Source: Anniella stebbinsi
Lineage: Eukaryota; Chordata; Lepidosauria; Squamata; Anniellidae
NCBI GenBank assembly: GCA_029215795.1
Contig: JARDYH010000003.1
Span: 266,261,562 to 266,325,561, forward strand
Length of the DNA: 64,000 bases
Reading direction: 5' to 3'
This document shows, piece by piece, positions 30,826 to 41,385 of this stretch. The translations under genes and the position numbers were made by a program. Position 1 is the stretch's first letter, and each line of letters opens with the position of its first letter. The notes beneath the pieces were generated by a model. The model was not told where the DNA came from, made no database searches, and saw nothing but the letters and a program-made list of their open reading frames with translations.

Positions 30826-30987
30826 TTGAAAGAGGAAGGAAAGAGAGGAAGAAGAGAAGGAGGGAGGGAGGGAGGAATAGAGAAGAGGGAAGAAAGAAAT
30901 GAGAGGAAAGCAAAGGAAAGGAAGAAATGGTAGAAAACGAAAGGAAAAGAAAGGGAGGGAGGGAGGGAAGAAGAGGAAAGGAAAACG
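30826..30987. repeat. Polypurine tract with GGGA runs
   Basis: About 160 bases of almost pure A/G, including two GGGAGGGAGGGAGG blocks (30861-30876, 30952-30968). Frames over it read as Lys/Arg/Glu or Ser/Phe/Leu and are not genes. Confidence 0.9.
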
Positions 30988-31129
30988 ATATTTGTGGTTA
31001 CGGTGTGCAGACGTCCATTCATCTTTTCTGTGCCGCTCCCCCTTCTCGCCTGTTGCTTCCCATTCGCAGGTGTACAGCTGGTTTGCAACTGAGCCCCAGA
31101 AATGCTGACTGGGAACCAAAACTGCACAC

Positions 31130-31860
31130 ATCAATTATAAATTGTCAAAAGTGGATGAATGCGTTGTTTTGTACCGTGGTTAATATTTCAGCAGGATAAT
31201 TCGAAGCCTGCTGTAAACTGTGAATACTCCATTTTTCTTTCTCAATTCTAAGAAAGGTTTATTTATTTGATTTTTAGTGTTGTTTTTTTTAACAAAGCCA
31301 AAAAAAAAAAAACCCACCACCCCATATTGTATCCCTCCAGTTCTGCATTCTCTGGCTGTGCTCAGTAGCGCTGCCTTTCGAGTTGTCAAGCCAAGTGGTT
31401 TTCAGAGCCCTCATTAACAAAACAGACAACCAAGCTCAATATGCATTATCAAAATTAGATCTTTTCGGAACAGTTGACAATTATGTATTATACAGTTACA
31501 TGCATATAAATCTAGGACCCGGCTTTGTTAGGTTTTGCTGCTGACTTTTAACAAAGTGCTACCTAATTACGTTTCGCATTGTGCCAGCTCTCTATGGGGC
31601 ACTTCTTTATTTTTTGGGAGGGGCACTTTACTCTGCAATTTGTTTCACACTGAATGTAAAATCATACAAAAACCCCCAAATCATACAGTGTAAAGGGTTT
31701 TTATTACTGTCACATAGCTATTCTGCTAGGACGCAAAGCCCCAGTGGATGCAAGAGCTGAAGTTTCTTGAGTTGTGTTAACTTTTCACATGCAAGTGCAA
31801 ATACTCCGATGTGACATCCATTCACATTCAGTTTGAAGCCCTGGCATTTGGCAGGTTGTT
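31130..31860. other. Unique block, candidate conserved non-coding sequence
   Basis: No recognisable repeat except A/T runs near 31290. AT-core words cluster at 31415-31620: CCCTCATTAACAAAACAG, TATGCATTATCAAAATTAG, CAATTATGTATTATACAG, CTAATTACGTTTCGC. No coding signal seen. Conservation is a guess from texture. Confidence 0.3.
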
Positions 31861-31879
31861 TCAAATCAAATATCCTCAC

Positions 31880-32292
31880 CTTTGGAAACAAAGTCCTATG
31901 AGGAGAGACTGAAAGAATTGGGCATCTTTAGCCTGGAGAAGAGAAGACTGAGGGGAGACATGATAGCACTCTTCAAATACTTGACAGGTTGTCACACAGA
32001 GAAGGGCCAGGATCTCTTCTCGATCAACCCAGAATGCAGGACACGGAATAATGGGCTGAAGTTACAGGAATCCAGATTCCGGCAGGACATCAGGAAAAGT
32101 GTCCTGACTGTTAGAGCAGTATGACAATGGAACCAATGACCTAGGGAGGTGGTGGGCTCTCCTGCACTAGAAGCCTTCAAGAGGCAGCTGGACAGCCATC
32201 TGTCAGGGATGCTTTAAGGTGGATTCCTGCATTGAGCAGGGAGTTTGCCTTGATGGCCTTATAGGCCCCTTCCAACTCTACTATTCCATGGT
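31880..32292 (+). mobile_element. CR1 LINE: ORF2 C-terminus and 3' tail
   Basis: Encodes [32 protein letters not shown], then [16 protein letters not shown], the hallmark C-terminal motif of CR1 ORF2. A TGA in place of the conserved basic residue follows (32122). It ends CCTTCCAACTCTACTATTCC, a worn ATTCTATG tail. Dead, 5'-truncated. Confidence 0.87.
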
Positions 32293-32670
32293 TTTATTTA
32301 TTTATTTATTTATTATTGCATTTCCATACCACCCAATAGCTGAAGCTCTCTGGGCGGATTACAAAAATTAAAACCTTGAATACCATTCAAAATATAAAAC
32401 AAACAACAGTATAAAAACATAACATAAAATACCGGATAAAAGCACAACCAGGATAAAACCAAGCAGCCATATAAAAATTAGTTCAGCTTTAAAATACAAA
32501 TTTAAACAGCAAGGTTAAAAATCAAACTGATGAACTGTTCAAATACTGAGAAAATAAAAAGGTCTTCACCTGACGTGTAAAGGAGCATAATGTAGGTGCC
32601 AGGCGAACCTCTCTAGGGAGCTCATCCCACAGCCAAGGTGCCACAGAAGAGATTCTCCCTACACATTCCT
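32293..32670 (-). mobile_element. L2-like LINE 3' end (CTCTGGGCGG subfamily)
   Basis: Starts at (TTTA)n, then CATTTCCATACCACCCAATA and AGCTGAAGCTCTCTGGGCGG, complement of the LINE at 34498-34987. It continues to AGGTCTTCACCTGACGTG, AGGCGAACCTCTCTAGGGAG and CTCATCCCACAGCCAAGGTG, which is the complement of the ORF end. Confidence 0.75.
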
Positions 32671-32704
32671 CTCCCAGATCTCTTCCCCTCTGAACCCCTG
32701 GCCA

Positions 32705-33050
32705 GCTCTAGGGATGGGTGTGAAATTCATTCCACCAAGTTGTTGGTTTGTAAACAGATTTACCCAGTTATCCATACCTCCTGAGCCTATAAGAAAGCTG
32801 AGAAAAGTTGCATACCCAAATCCACATTTTTACGACCTTTGTAACGCAGCTCATCTCAGGAACAACATGTGCAAAATGAGCATTTTAGGGGAAAGTGTGC
32901 ACGAAATGCGCATATTTGAGAAACGGTGTGCACAAATCCACATTACGACAATTGAAGGTACTCAGCAGAAAGGCATATATTTTTTAAAAAATGAACACAA
33001 AAATGCATCCATCAGGGAAAAAGCAACCCTCCTCTAAAATGTATGAATTC
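32705..33050. repeat. Dispersed repeat starting CTAGGGATGGGTG
   Basis: A hAT-like left end (TAGGGATGGGTGTGAAATTC) leads into GCACGAAATGCGCATATTTG and TGTGCACAAATCCACATTAC words like those at 14041-14465. The right end is lost at the GA/GATA array. Confidence 0.45.
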
Positions 33051-33051
33051 C

Positions 33052-33058
<7 letters not shown>

Positions 33059-33145
<87 letters not shown>

Positions 33146-33169
33146 GATAGATAGATAGATGATAGATAG

Positions 33170-33204
<35 letters not shown>

Positions 33205-33226
33205 GATAGATGATAGATAGATAGAT

Positions 33227-33274
<48 letters not shown>
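33059..33274. repeat. (GA)n followed by (GATA)n array
   Basis: A (GA)16 run to 33092 and then GATA units with GATGATA and GAGATA variants to 33274, where the MITE begins. The array resumes at 33861, so it was one locus. Confidence 0.95.
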
Positions 33275-33357
33275 GGCTCAATTCGGACAACACAATAAAC
33301 AACTGGTATGGGGGAAACAATCGTCAGTTGTTTTGACTATTGTGTCATCCGAATGCT

Positions 33358-33712
33358 GCTGTAGGCTGCCTCTACAAGAGAGGTTCAAAGCTCTTTCAAG
33401 GCTGATTAAAATTTTTACCTCTACAAGACAGGAGCGCAAATTGGGGGCTGAGGCGCTTTAAACTTCCGATTATGCGCATTATTGAACACGCGTTAAACCA
33501 CGAGTTTTAATTTGCGGCGGCAGTTAAAGCGCCTTACCGCCATGTAAACATGCGATTCTCTGCATGTCAACAAGTTTAAAGCGCGTTTCGGTTGTCCCGT
33601 AATGCGCTTCGCCGCCTCTCGTACAGAGGTATTAGGAGTAAATGCGCTTCTGCGAATATGCGCATAATTGGGCAGCCAGGCACCAAAGCGAATCCTTCTA
33701 GAGGGGGTCATA
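33358..33712 (+). mobile_element. Nested element with CCTCTACAAG ends
   Basis: Absent from the copy at 24416-24639, where ATGCTG is followed at once by the AGTCATCTCAGCACTGATCC sequence. Its ends are GCTGCCTCTACAAGAGAGG and CCTTCTAGAGGGGG, an imperfect inverted pair. The interior is rich in GCGCTTTAAA, TAATGCGC and TGCGCATAAT words, unlike its surroundings. No coding frame of note. Confidence 0.6.
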
Positions 33713-33784
33713 GTCAACTCAGCATTGATCCTCATCCACACCACAGTTGATTATTTATTACCATGTTGTGTGGGGAGTATCCCC

Positions 33785-33817
33785 TAGGGTTAGGGTTAAG
33801 GTTAGGGTTAGGGTTAG
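33785..33817 (+). repeat. Interstitial telomere-like (TTAGGG)n
   Basis: Five TTAGGG-type units, one varying as TTAAGG. The homologous spot in the copy at 24416-24639 reads CCCTAGATGAACAACTG, so the run grew or was inserted inside the MITE. Confidence 0.9.
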
Positions 33818-33860
33818 TCAACCCACCATAGACTATCGTGTCGTCTGAATTGAGCCATAA

Positions 33861-33876
33861 AGATAGATAGATAGAT

Positions 33877-33913
<37 letters not shown>

Positions 33914-33932
33914 GATAGATAGATAGATAGAT

Positions 33933-33979
<47 letters not shown>

Positions 33980-33984
33980 GATAG
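33861..33984. repeat. (GATA)n array, right part
   Basis: GATA units with GATTAGATA and GATGATA variants; continuation of 33093-33274. Confidence 0.95.
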
Positions 33985-34354
33985 GTGGGTGTGGGTGTGT
34001 GATGCAGAAACATAACAGGAATGAGCTTGACCTTAAAAAACCAACCGTCTTTGTGAGGATGGGATCGACAGATCTGTCCATCCCTAGTCTCCACATGGCA
34101 TCCAAAGAAAATAGTAAAGTTCAGCAGTTCTACAATGGACTGGATGACTTCAGACAGCATGTAGGGAATCAGGTTTTTAAATGTTCCCCTGCCTATCATT
34201 TGTCCATAGATTTTGTTTTTCCCTACTTTCAGAGATTTGATTTATTTATTTGTTGGTTAGTTTGTTTGTTTTAGATCCAGAAGGAAATCAAAGGCACAGT
34301 CTCCCATCTGCAGTCTGAAGTGGTACAGTCCAACCTAGCACATCAGCAGTCTAG

Positions 34355-34497
34355 AGAGACAGTGTGATGTAGTGGTGAGATGTGGGCTCAAAGCTCTGCT
34401 CAGCTATGATGTTCACTGGATGAGTTTGAACAAGTCACTATCTGACAACCTAACCTTCCTTGCAGGGCTGTTGCGAGGACATAATTGAGAGAACCAT
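34355..34497 (+). mobile_element. Degraded tRNA-type SINE
   Basis: GACAGTGTGATGTAGTGGTG (head) and CTTGCAGGGCTGTTGCGAGG (body) match the family at 57285-57504; the B box is lost. Confidence 0.5.
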
Positions 34498-34987
34498 GTA
34501 TCTGAGGGCTATCTGAAGGAATGCCTCCTCCCATATGTACCTGCCCGGACCCTAAGATCACCTACAGGGGTCCTTCTCCGTGAGCCCCTGCTAAAGGAAG
34601 TGAGGCAGGTGGCCACCAGGAGGAGGGCTTTCTCTGCTGTGGCACCCCAGCTATGGAATGAGCTCCCCAGAGAGGTTTGCCTGGTGCCTACTTTGTACTC
34701 CTTTCATTGCCAGGTGAAGACCTTTTTATTCTCCCAGGATTTGAACAGCTAAATTAACCCAATTTTAACCCTTGCTGTTTTAAATCTGTAGTTTAATCTG
34801 TAGTAAACTCTGCTGCTTGGTTTTATCCTGGTTGTGTTTTCTATATTGTATGTTATTTTGTGTTTTTAGATTGTGGTCTGTTTTATATTTCTTAAAATGA
34901 TGTCACAGTTTTAATTTTTGTGAACCACCCACAGAGCTTCGGCTATAGGGCAGAATAAAAATGCAATAAATAAATCAATAAATACCG
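34498..34987 (+). mobile_element. L2-like LINE: ORF2 end and 3' UTR (CTCTGGGCGG subfamily)
   Basis: GAGCCCCTGCTAAAGGAAG, GAGGAGGGCTTTCTCTGCTG, TATGGAATGAGCTCCCCAGA (WNELP in the protein) and GAAGACCTTTTTATTCTCCC are ORF end. The 3' UTR reads TTTTGTGAACCACCCACAG, AGCTTCGGCTATAGGG and ends in (AATA)n. It is the plus-strand reference for fragments at 14506, 28937, 32293 and 49385. Confidence 0.8.
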
Positions 34988-35650
34988 CCCATAGCTCCTT
35001 AGAGGCTGAGCAGACTATAAATTTAATCAAAAATAATTCTGTCACCTCCTTCTTCTGCATGGGTAAGCCAAGCCTCCTCCGCCTCCGCCTCTTCCTCCTC
35101 CTCTCTCATTGTTCAGGATCATGCCTTCTTTGGTACTCTTCTGTCGGACACTCCTGGCTTCCATCGGTCTGTACTCATGCAAGTCATATATGTAAGATGG
35201 AAGTAACTGAGGTCTCACAGTAACCCAACATCACACTAGCAGAATTCTGCTAGTGCACCAGACTTCCTCCTTCTTTCCTCCCTGCTTCAGCCCTCCACAC
35301 CAACTAACAATCCACTCCATTGTGTTTCTCATCCCTCTCAAGCAGATTTTGCAGGTGTGTGAGAAGCTGCAGGAGGAGGGGGAATCGCCCCCTCCCAGTT
35401 CCATTGACAGAAGCAGAACTCCGGAAGCAGTTTCATTGGCAGAATTACGCCAATGAGCAGCGGTTCCAGCAGGCTGCATGGAGGGAGATGGGAGGGAGCC
35501 CACGGCCATTCCACCCGCCTGGCTGAAATAATTGTTTCCTCTCTTCCCTCCCCATTCCTTTTTCCTTGTGTGTCGTGTCTTGTTCGACTGTAAGCTTGCA
35601 GGCAGGGATTGCCTTGTTTAATGGACTTTCTGTAAGCCACTCTGGGTGCC
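34988..35650. other. No gene seen
   Basis: A perfect 14-base palindrome AGCAGAATTCTGCT at 35239-35252 sits inside ACTAGC...GCTAGT, a 22-base dyad. The remainder is C/T-rich. A GACTGTAAGCTTGCAGGCAG phrase at 35588 resembles the old repeat tail at 17918. Confidence 0.4.
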
Positions 35651-36241
35651 TAGGGATGTTGTAGGCACTCAACTGGATCTGGGACTCTGATGGACTTCCC
35701 TGCATCCACCACCACCCCAGACCCAGTTGGGTTCCCGCAGCGCATTGATGGTCCCATGGGTCGAGTGCCCACACAGCCCGACAACCCCAAGTTCTGGGTG
35801 ATTCCCCCCTCACCCAGAGCTTCCTTTGGGCATGACAATGGAGGCTTTGGAAATTATGCAATTTACCCTGTTGCATAAATGGGGCCTTTACGGCAAGCAT
35901 TTATGCAACGGGGTAAATGTGCAATGTCGGAACCTCCATTGTGCGCAACAATGGAGGCTCTGAAAATTACGTAGTTCCCCCGTTGCGTAAATGGCAGCCA
36001 GAGCATTTGTGCTTTTACTCTTGCATAAATGAGGTCTTTACAGCCGCCATTTACACATCAGGGGAAATTGCGTAATTTTCGGAGCTTCCATTGTAGTGCA
36101 CAATGGAGGCTCTGGATGGGATGGACAGGCTCGCAACATTGTCGGGCGCTCATCAAACCGCAAAAGAAACTCATGCAGCACCGCAAATAGTGGCGGGGCA
36201 GCGTCCGCCCAATTGGATTCAGGTGCCTTTGCCCATCCCTT
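35651..36241 (+). mobile_element. hAT-like non-autonomous element, AACAATGGAGGCTC family
   Basis: Left TAGGGATGTTGTAGGC, right CCTTTGCCCATCCCTT. The interior repeats CCATTGTGCGCAACAATGGA, GGAAATTACGTAATTT-type and TTGCATAAATG words in both orientations. A copy with the same words lies at 54729-55065. No 8-bp duplication visible. Confidence 0.55.
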
Positions 36242-37499
36242 CTGACACTACTCATAGATAGGGCCAAACGATACTGAATTCTCACTTCATACATCCACCC
36301 AAACCCTAAATCCCATCCCCCATTCAAAAACCTGCATTTTCAGGCTGTACTCCAGGATCAAGAGAGCTAGCAACTTCATCTATAAATAGACTTGTGTAGC
36401 CAAGGTTCAGCAGGAACTAGCAGAGTTCTCATTATTTCCCCCTTTCACGCAGTCACATGTCTCCTATATCCCTCGCCTATAGCTCTGCGATGTGCCAGCT
36501 GCACCTAGGACTAGGAATGAATTCAAAACACTTCCCAGATTAATAAATATTTCATATTTGATCGTGAAATACCCAAGCCGTTGACACCGTGCCATGAAAT
36601 ATGTGATGTTTGTTACTGTGAGAAAACAATATTTTACCATAAACCTTTCAGCCCTCGCTGTAACCCTTTAATTTAAGGTTCCTCATTGCCCATAAGGCCA
36701 TAGGTTTAACAAGATTGTTAGGAAAACGCTTTATGCTGAATTTGGCAAGGAAAATCATACATCAGCAAGATAGCCAGGCAGAATACCGTACCCCTGTCTG
36801 AACACACCATATTGTCCTTTTCTAGTGGCTATTCCTCTGTTGTAACAATGAAAAAGCATGGTATTTTGCTGATTGAAGTAGGAAATAAAATGGGAATGAT
36901 TAAGCCACATTACTGACCATCGGCTGTCCTTCAGTGGTACCCCCAAATCTGTGATTCCTCTCAAAACTGCCCAAGGTCTTCTTTTTCCTACAAAGGCAGC
37001 ATGGTGCTTCTAAACATTATATCCATGTAAAAAGACCTAGAGGTTGCCAATTCTGTCTGTCATATATTTTTATAGGCTTTTTCAGGACGCTGTTGTGTTT
37101 GACAGAGTAACTGACTACGGCTTGAAATGAAGTGTAAGTCAATTCCATGCTTCCATAATTCACTGCCCAGGATTGTTGGAGGGAAAAAAAAAGATTTAGT
37201 GATGGTGGTGATAGACAGCAAGCCTCTTGAAGTTTTCATTTTCACTTAGTGGCTGTAATACCTCAAACTTACTGACCCCCATACAACGGAACGGGAAAGG
37301 CCTCCAGAAGTTCCCCGAAGGTGTTCGCGCACCAGAACATTTGCTTTTGCCTCCAATACTCTTAGCAACAAACTGCAAATTGGTTTGGGTGGGGTAGGGC
37401 AAGAGTTGGAGGTGAGAAAGGAGATGTTTATTATGTTCTCGCTGTCAATGGGTTGTATAGAGATACTGGGCCCCTATAATGGCCCAGAGCCCACTTGCT
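36242..37499. other. Unique block, candidate conserved non-coding sequence (36480-36960)
   Basis: 36500-36720 has no recognisable repeat and carries GATTAATAAATATTTCATA, TTGATCGTGAAATACCC and CTTTAATTTAAGGTTCC. Nothing coding seen. A GAGATGTTTATTATG stretch near 37420 leads into the CR1. Confidence 0.3.
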
Positions 37500-37898
37500 C
37501 AACATTCCCTTCAGTGGTCAACATATTGGTGGGAGATTCAGGGCAGATAAAAGGAAGGACTTCTTCACACAGTGCGTGCATGGTTAAGCTATGGAATTCA
37601 CTGCCACAAGATGTAGAGATGGCCACCGATTTGGATGAGTTTAAAAGGGGGTTGGATATATTCCCAGAGGAGAAGGTTATCAATGGCTACTAGTCCAGAT
37701 GGTTTTGGGCTACCTCCAGTAACAGAGTCAATAAGCCTATGTACACCAGTTGCTGGGGAACATGGGCGGGAGGGTGCTGTTGCACTGTGTCCTGCTTGTG
37801 GGCCCCTGATTGGCAGTTGGTTGGCCATGGTGTGAAGAGAGTGCTGGACTAGATGGACCCTTGGTCTGATCCAACATGGCTCTTCTTATGTTCTTATT
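37500..37898 (+). mobile_element. CR1 LINE: ORF2 end and 3' tail
   Basis: Encodes an RFRADKRKDFFTQC-like stretch with one stop, then MEFTATRC-type remnant; the UTR has GGCTACTAGTCCAGATGGTT, CCAGTTGCTGGGGAACATGG and CTGGACTAGATGGACCCTTG. It ends CTTCTTATGTTCTTAT, the second kind of octamer tail in this window. Confidence 0.8.
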
Positions 37899-38174
37899 TG
37901 ATCAATTGTATGAACATTCACATTTTTAAAAAGAGTGGTTGTTGTTGTTTTAATGTTCCCAGGATTCCATGAACACTGAGCCAATGGTAATAACATTGTG
38001 GTTTGTTTTCAGGTCAAAGAGCTCCTTCCATTTTCTAATAGTTTTGGCATCAGAGAATAGATAAGGTGATGTGTCAATGGTATTCTTTGCAAACTTTTCT
38101 TTTATCTTCTTTGCCCTCGCAGCCCTTGGGTTCATTTCCCCCCCCCCCCCATTATTATTTAATTCATTAAAGAG

Positions 38175-38457
38175 TCCAGATGGTGAAGTGATTCGCACAC
38201 CAAACTAGATCTGGGTCAGCTTTGATTCAAGTCCCCACTCAGCTGTGAAGCGCACTGGGTGACTTTGGACTGGTTGTTCTCTCTCTCATCTTCACCTAAC
38301 TCTCAGCTTCTCATGAGGCTCAAATGGAGAGATAGAGCCATGTGTTTCAGGGGTAGAGAACCTACAACCATGTAGCTATTGTTAGACCCCAACTGCCATC
38401 CGCTTCAACCAGCATGCCCAATGGTCAGGCATGACCATTCTTCATACAACTATGAAA
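38175..38457 (+). mobile_element. Degraded tRNA-type SINE plus short foldback repeat
   Basis: 38175-38330: GATGGTGAAGTGATTCGCAC, TTGATTCAAGTCCCCACTC (B box) and GCACTGGGTGACTTTGGAC. 38350-38450 then holds the CCCAACTGCCATCCGCTTCA / CAATGGTCAGGCATGAC phrase of a common reptile foldback repeat. Confidence 0.5.
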
Positions 38458-38465
38458 CTTGTTAC

Positions 38466-39581
38466 TAGGGATGTGCAGCGGATCGGGTTTGATCCGTGAT
38501 CCAGACCCGATCCTGGCAAAATCTGATAAAATTATCTGATTCCAATTCCTAGCAGCTGGATCATCTGATCTAATACGATCCGATCTGAAAGGACCCAATC
38601 CAGATCGGAATAAATCGGAGGATCGAATCTCGGACCTCCTCCCCCCACTCACGCGCCTTACCTGCTGCCTCCTCACTGCCGTCCACTGCCGCCCACTGCT
38701 TCAGTACTACTGAGAAACAGGCCTTGCGGCCTGTTCCACAATAGAGCAACAGCATACCTGGTGATGTCATCACTCGGCACGCCCTTCCTCTACTGTGGAA
38801 CAGGCCTTGCAGCCTGTTTCTCAGTAGTACTGAAGCAGCGGGAAGCAGTGGACGGCAGCGAAGAGGCAGCAGGTAAGAAGCATGAGTGGGGGAGGGGGGA
38901 GGCAGGTGGAGGTCCCTTGTTACTTGCCTTCATCCCGTGCTGCCATCCGCTGCTTCCATACTACTGATAAACAGGCCGCAAGGCCTGCTTATCAGTTGTA
39001 CAGAAGCAGCGAACAACAGCACAGGACGCCGGCAGGTAAAGAGCACAAGTGAGGGAGGGGGAGGGAGGTCCCCACTTACCTGCCGGGGCCATCCACTTCC
39101 GTCCACTGGTCCCTTCTACTGAGAAACAGGTTTCACGGCCTGTCTCTCAGTAGCGTGCCGGGTGATGTCATCAACTGGCATTCTACTGAGAGGCAGACTG
39201 CGAAGCCTGTTTCTCAGTAGAAGGAACCAGCAGGCGGCAGCGGGCGGCAGCTGGTGGCAGCAGGCTGCAGCGGGTGGCCTCGGCAGGTAAGGAGCGTGAG
39301 TGGGGGGAGGGACAGGGAGGGGGGGTTGGTCCCCACTCACCCACCCCCATGTTTTCCACATAGGCTTGCATTGGGGGAAAGATTTATTTCCCCCAATGTA
39401 AGCCTATGGCAAAAACACCTAAAATGGCATCCAATCTGAAAATTGGACGTCCAATTTTCGGATCGGAATCAGATCCTATCCGAACAGGAAAGCCTTCGAT
39501 TCAATCTGATCCGATCCGAGGCATCACTTCCGGTTCCGATTCCAATTCCGATATGAATTTTTGGGTCCATGCACACCCCTA
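38466..39581 (+). mobile_element. hAT-type non-autonomous element, GATCC/CpG-rich, 8-bp duplication
   Basis: Ends TAGGGATGTGCAGCGGATC and CCATGCACACCCCTA. Perfect 8-bp duplication CTTGTTAC (38458-38465 and 39582-39589). Like 27140-28373 it has GATCCGATC-type words inside both ends, inverted units in the core (AACAGGCC..GCAAGGCC, GTGATGTCATCA), repeated CAGGTAAG words and a hairpin near the right end (39359-39377 with 39390-39408). No transposase. It is more diverged and less CpG-rich than the other copy, suggesting greater age or a different subfamily. Confidence 0.87.
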
Positions 39582-39599
39582 CTTGTTACTACAAGATTG

Positions 39600-39832
39600 G
39601 TGATGGACAGCAACTTGGAGGATAACGCTATCAGTGGTTCCTACTCATGCTGGCTAGTGCCAGATGCAGCGTGCCTATGCAAACCCGTCACTGAGGTACA
39701 CAAAGAGGAGGGCGCCATTGCGCACAAATCCCCTTTGTGGCCTTTCCTTAGGCATCTAGTTGGCTGCTGTAGGAACACAACGTTGGAGTCCAGATGAGCA
39801 TGGCTCTTCTTATGTTCTTATCATGGATGCTG
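39600..39832 (+). mobile_element. CR1 3' tail, decayed
   Basis: AGCATGGCTCTTCTTATG and TTCTTATCATGG at the end match the tail at 37880-37898; ACAAAGAGGAGGGCGCCATT and GGCATCTAGTTGGCTGC correspond to the UTR. Confidence 0.55.
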
Positions 39833-41385
39833 TAGATGAACAACATCTGGAGGGCCACAGATCTCCCCCACCCCTGACATATGTTGCTCTATCTTTCCAT
39901 TTGAGCCTCACAAGAGCCCTGAGACACAGGTCAGACTATGAAAGTTTGCGAAGGTGAATATTTTCCCAGTCATTGTTGGTCTGGCTGCATCAAATACCAG
40001 AAGTCATAGTATGGCAAGAACATCAACATCCAACTATATATGGTGAAGGGAATTTTGTTCTTTCATAGGGGATGTTACAGGCACTATAGGCCCTTTTGCT
40101 ATAGAGCAAAAGTTTGCCAAGCCACTACTGAAATGGGGCAGCCAGGTCTTGGAGAGGATCTCAGACACCTGAACTACGAACATGAGATTCCGAAGGGAGT
40201 GAAATCCCAGCACTTTAAAACTGAGCTCAGAGACAAATAAGTAATCAGTGATGCTGGAACAAGGACAGAGTTATATGCCCTGATGATCTCCTAGCAACAG
40301 ATAACACTAATGTAGCTGCATGGTCAGCTAGTGTGGCCACTTTTGAATTGCCAAAAAAAAGGGCAAAAGATGGTACTAATTTGCATAAAATTTGCATATG
40401 TTGATTTATATGTATAGATGCAAATTTAGAAATAAGTATTATAATTTAAATAGAAATACCATCGTTTGGAAGACTGCGACAAAGCGACTTGTCTGCCTTT
40501 CTCAGTTTGCTGTCCAGGGGCTAATAGTTAATGGGCAACTTTGAGGTCCGGTCCTTTTTTCAGATACTTCTTTATCTTTAAACTGGACTTGGACTGGATG
40601 GATGCCTTCAAAATGGAGGGCAGCCCCCAGGCAGCTCTTCATATAGAGGAGCATCCTCTGTAAAAGAAGAGATGTGGCCACGCTACTCTCAGCCACATTG
40701 GTTTGGTTACTATGAAATAACAGGGCCCTTAGGTTTAAAGAAAGAGGGAGGACAAGTCATCCTAATCTAATTGCAAAATATTTTGAGACATTGAGCCACA
40801 GGCACTGAATGTGCCTTTTGTTTTCGAAAAGAAAACTTGAACATGAAACAATATGAGCGATTTTGCACCATCTCTTTTTTCTGAGACCTTCTTTTGGTCC
40901 ATTTTCAATTTCCTGCATCACTAAGAACTCCCTCTATTCATCACGGCCATTAGCGTGTTCGTTATTGGTATTATTTGATTCCATTATTATTAAGGTATAG
41001 ATTGGGAGGAAACTATTTTCTCCAATTGTCTATCTCATTCCAAAGTCTACTAATGGTTTTATTATTTTTGATGATCTCAAGCAAGGATCATTTAATCTGT
41101 GAAGAATGGATTGCTAGGCATCAATATATTGTCAGTTATTATCTTTTATTTTCAAATGGAGTGTTTTCGGCAGAAAATAAGGTTGATTTAATGGGTTTGT
41201 TTAGTAAAGTCTCCACATTGAGGGAGACGGCAAAAGAAGGGGGGCAGAAGCCGACAGCAGCGAGAGATATCCCAGTTAGGATGTCCCATGCTCCCCGCTA
41301 CCCCTATCAGTTGGAAGATTCAAAGAACTAGCCTTTTACAGGGGGAGAGTTCAGAGGGAGAGTTTCTTTGTAAAGAGTACTATAG
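39833..41385. other. Unique, no gene seen
   Basis: AT-rich on the whole, no element recognised. 40370-40440 has several TTTGCATA words. Frames up to 118 codons (40975-41331) carry no recognisable domain. Confidence 0.4.

Larger units (their letters stand above)
33275..33856 (+). mobile_element. Harbinger-like MITE, GGCTCAATTCGGAC family, with internal insertions
   Basis: Left GGCTCAATTCGGACAACAC, right GTGTCGTCTGAATTGAGCC, an inverted 19-base pair with two mismatches. It is 582 bases against 224 for the copy at 24416-24639. The extra length comes from 33358-33712 and a telomere-like run at 33785-33817. GATA repeats flank both ends. Confidence 0.75.

Noticed and set aside
33785..33817. A true telomere
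   Set aside because: Only about five units, embedded in a MITE with ordinary sequence on both sides.
33093..33984. A CRISPR-like array of short regular repeats
   Set aside because: It is a tetranucleotide microsatellite with no spacers, in a vertebrate genome.
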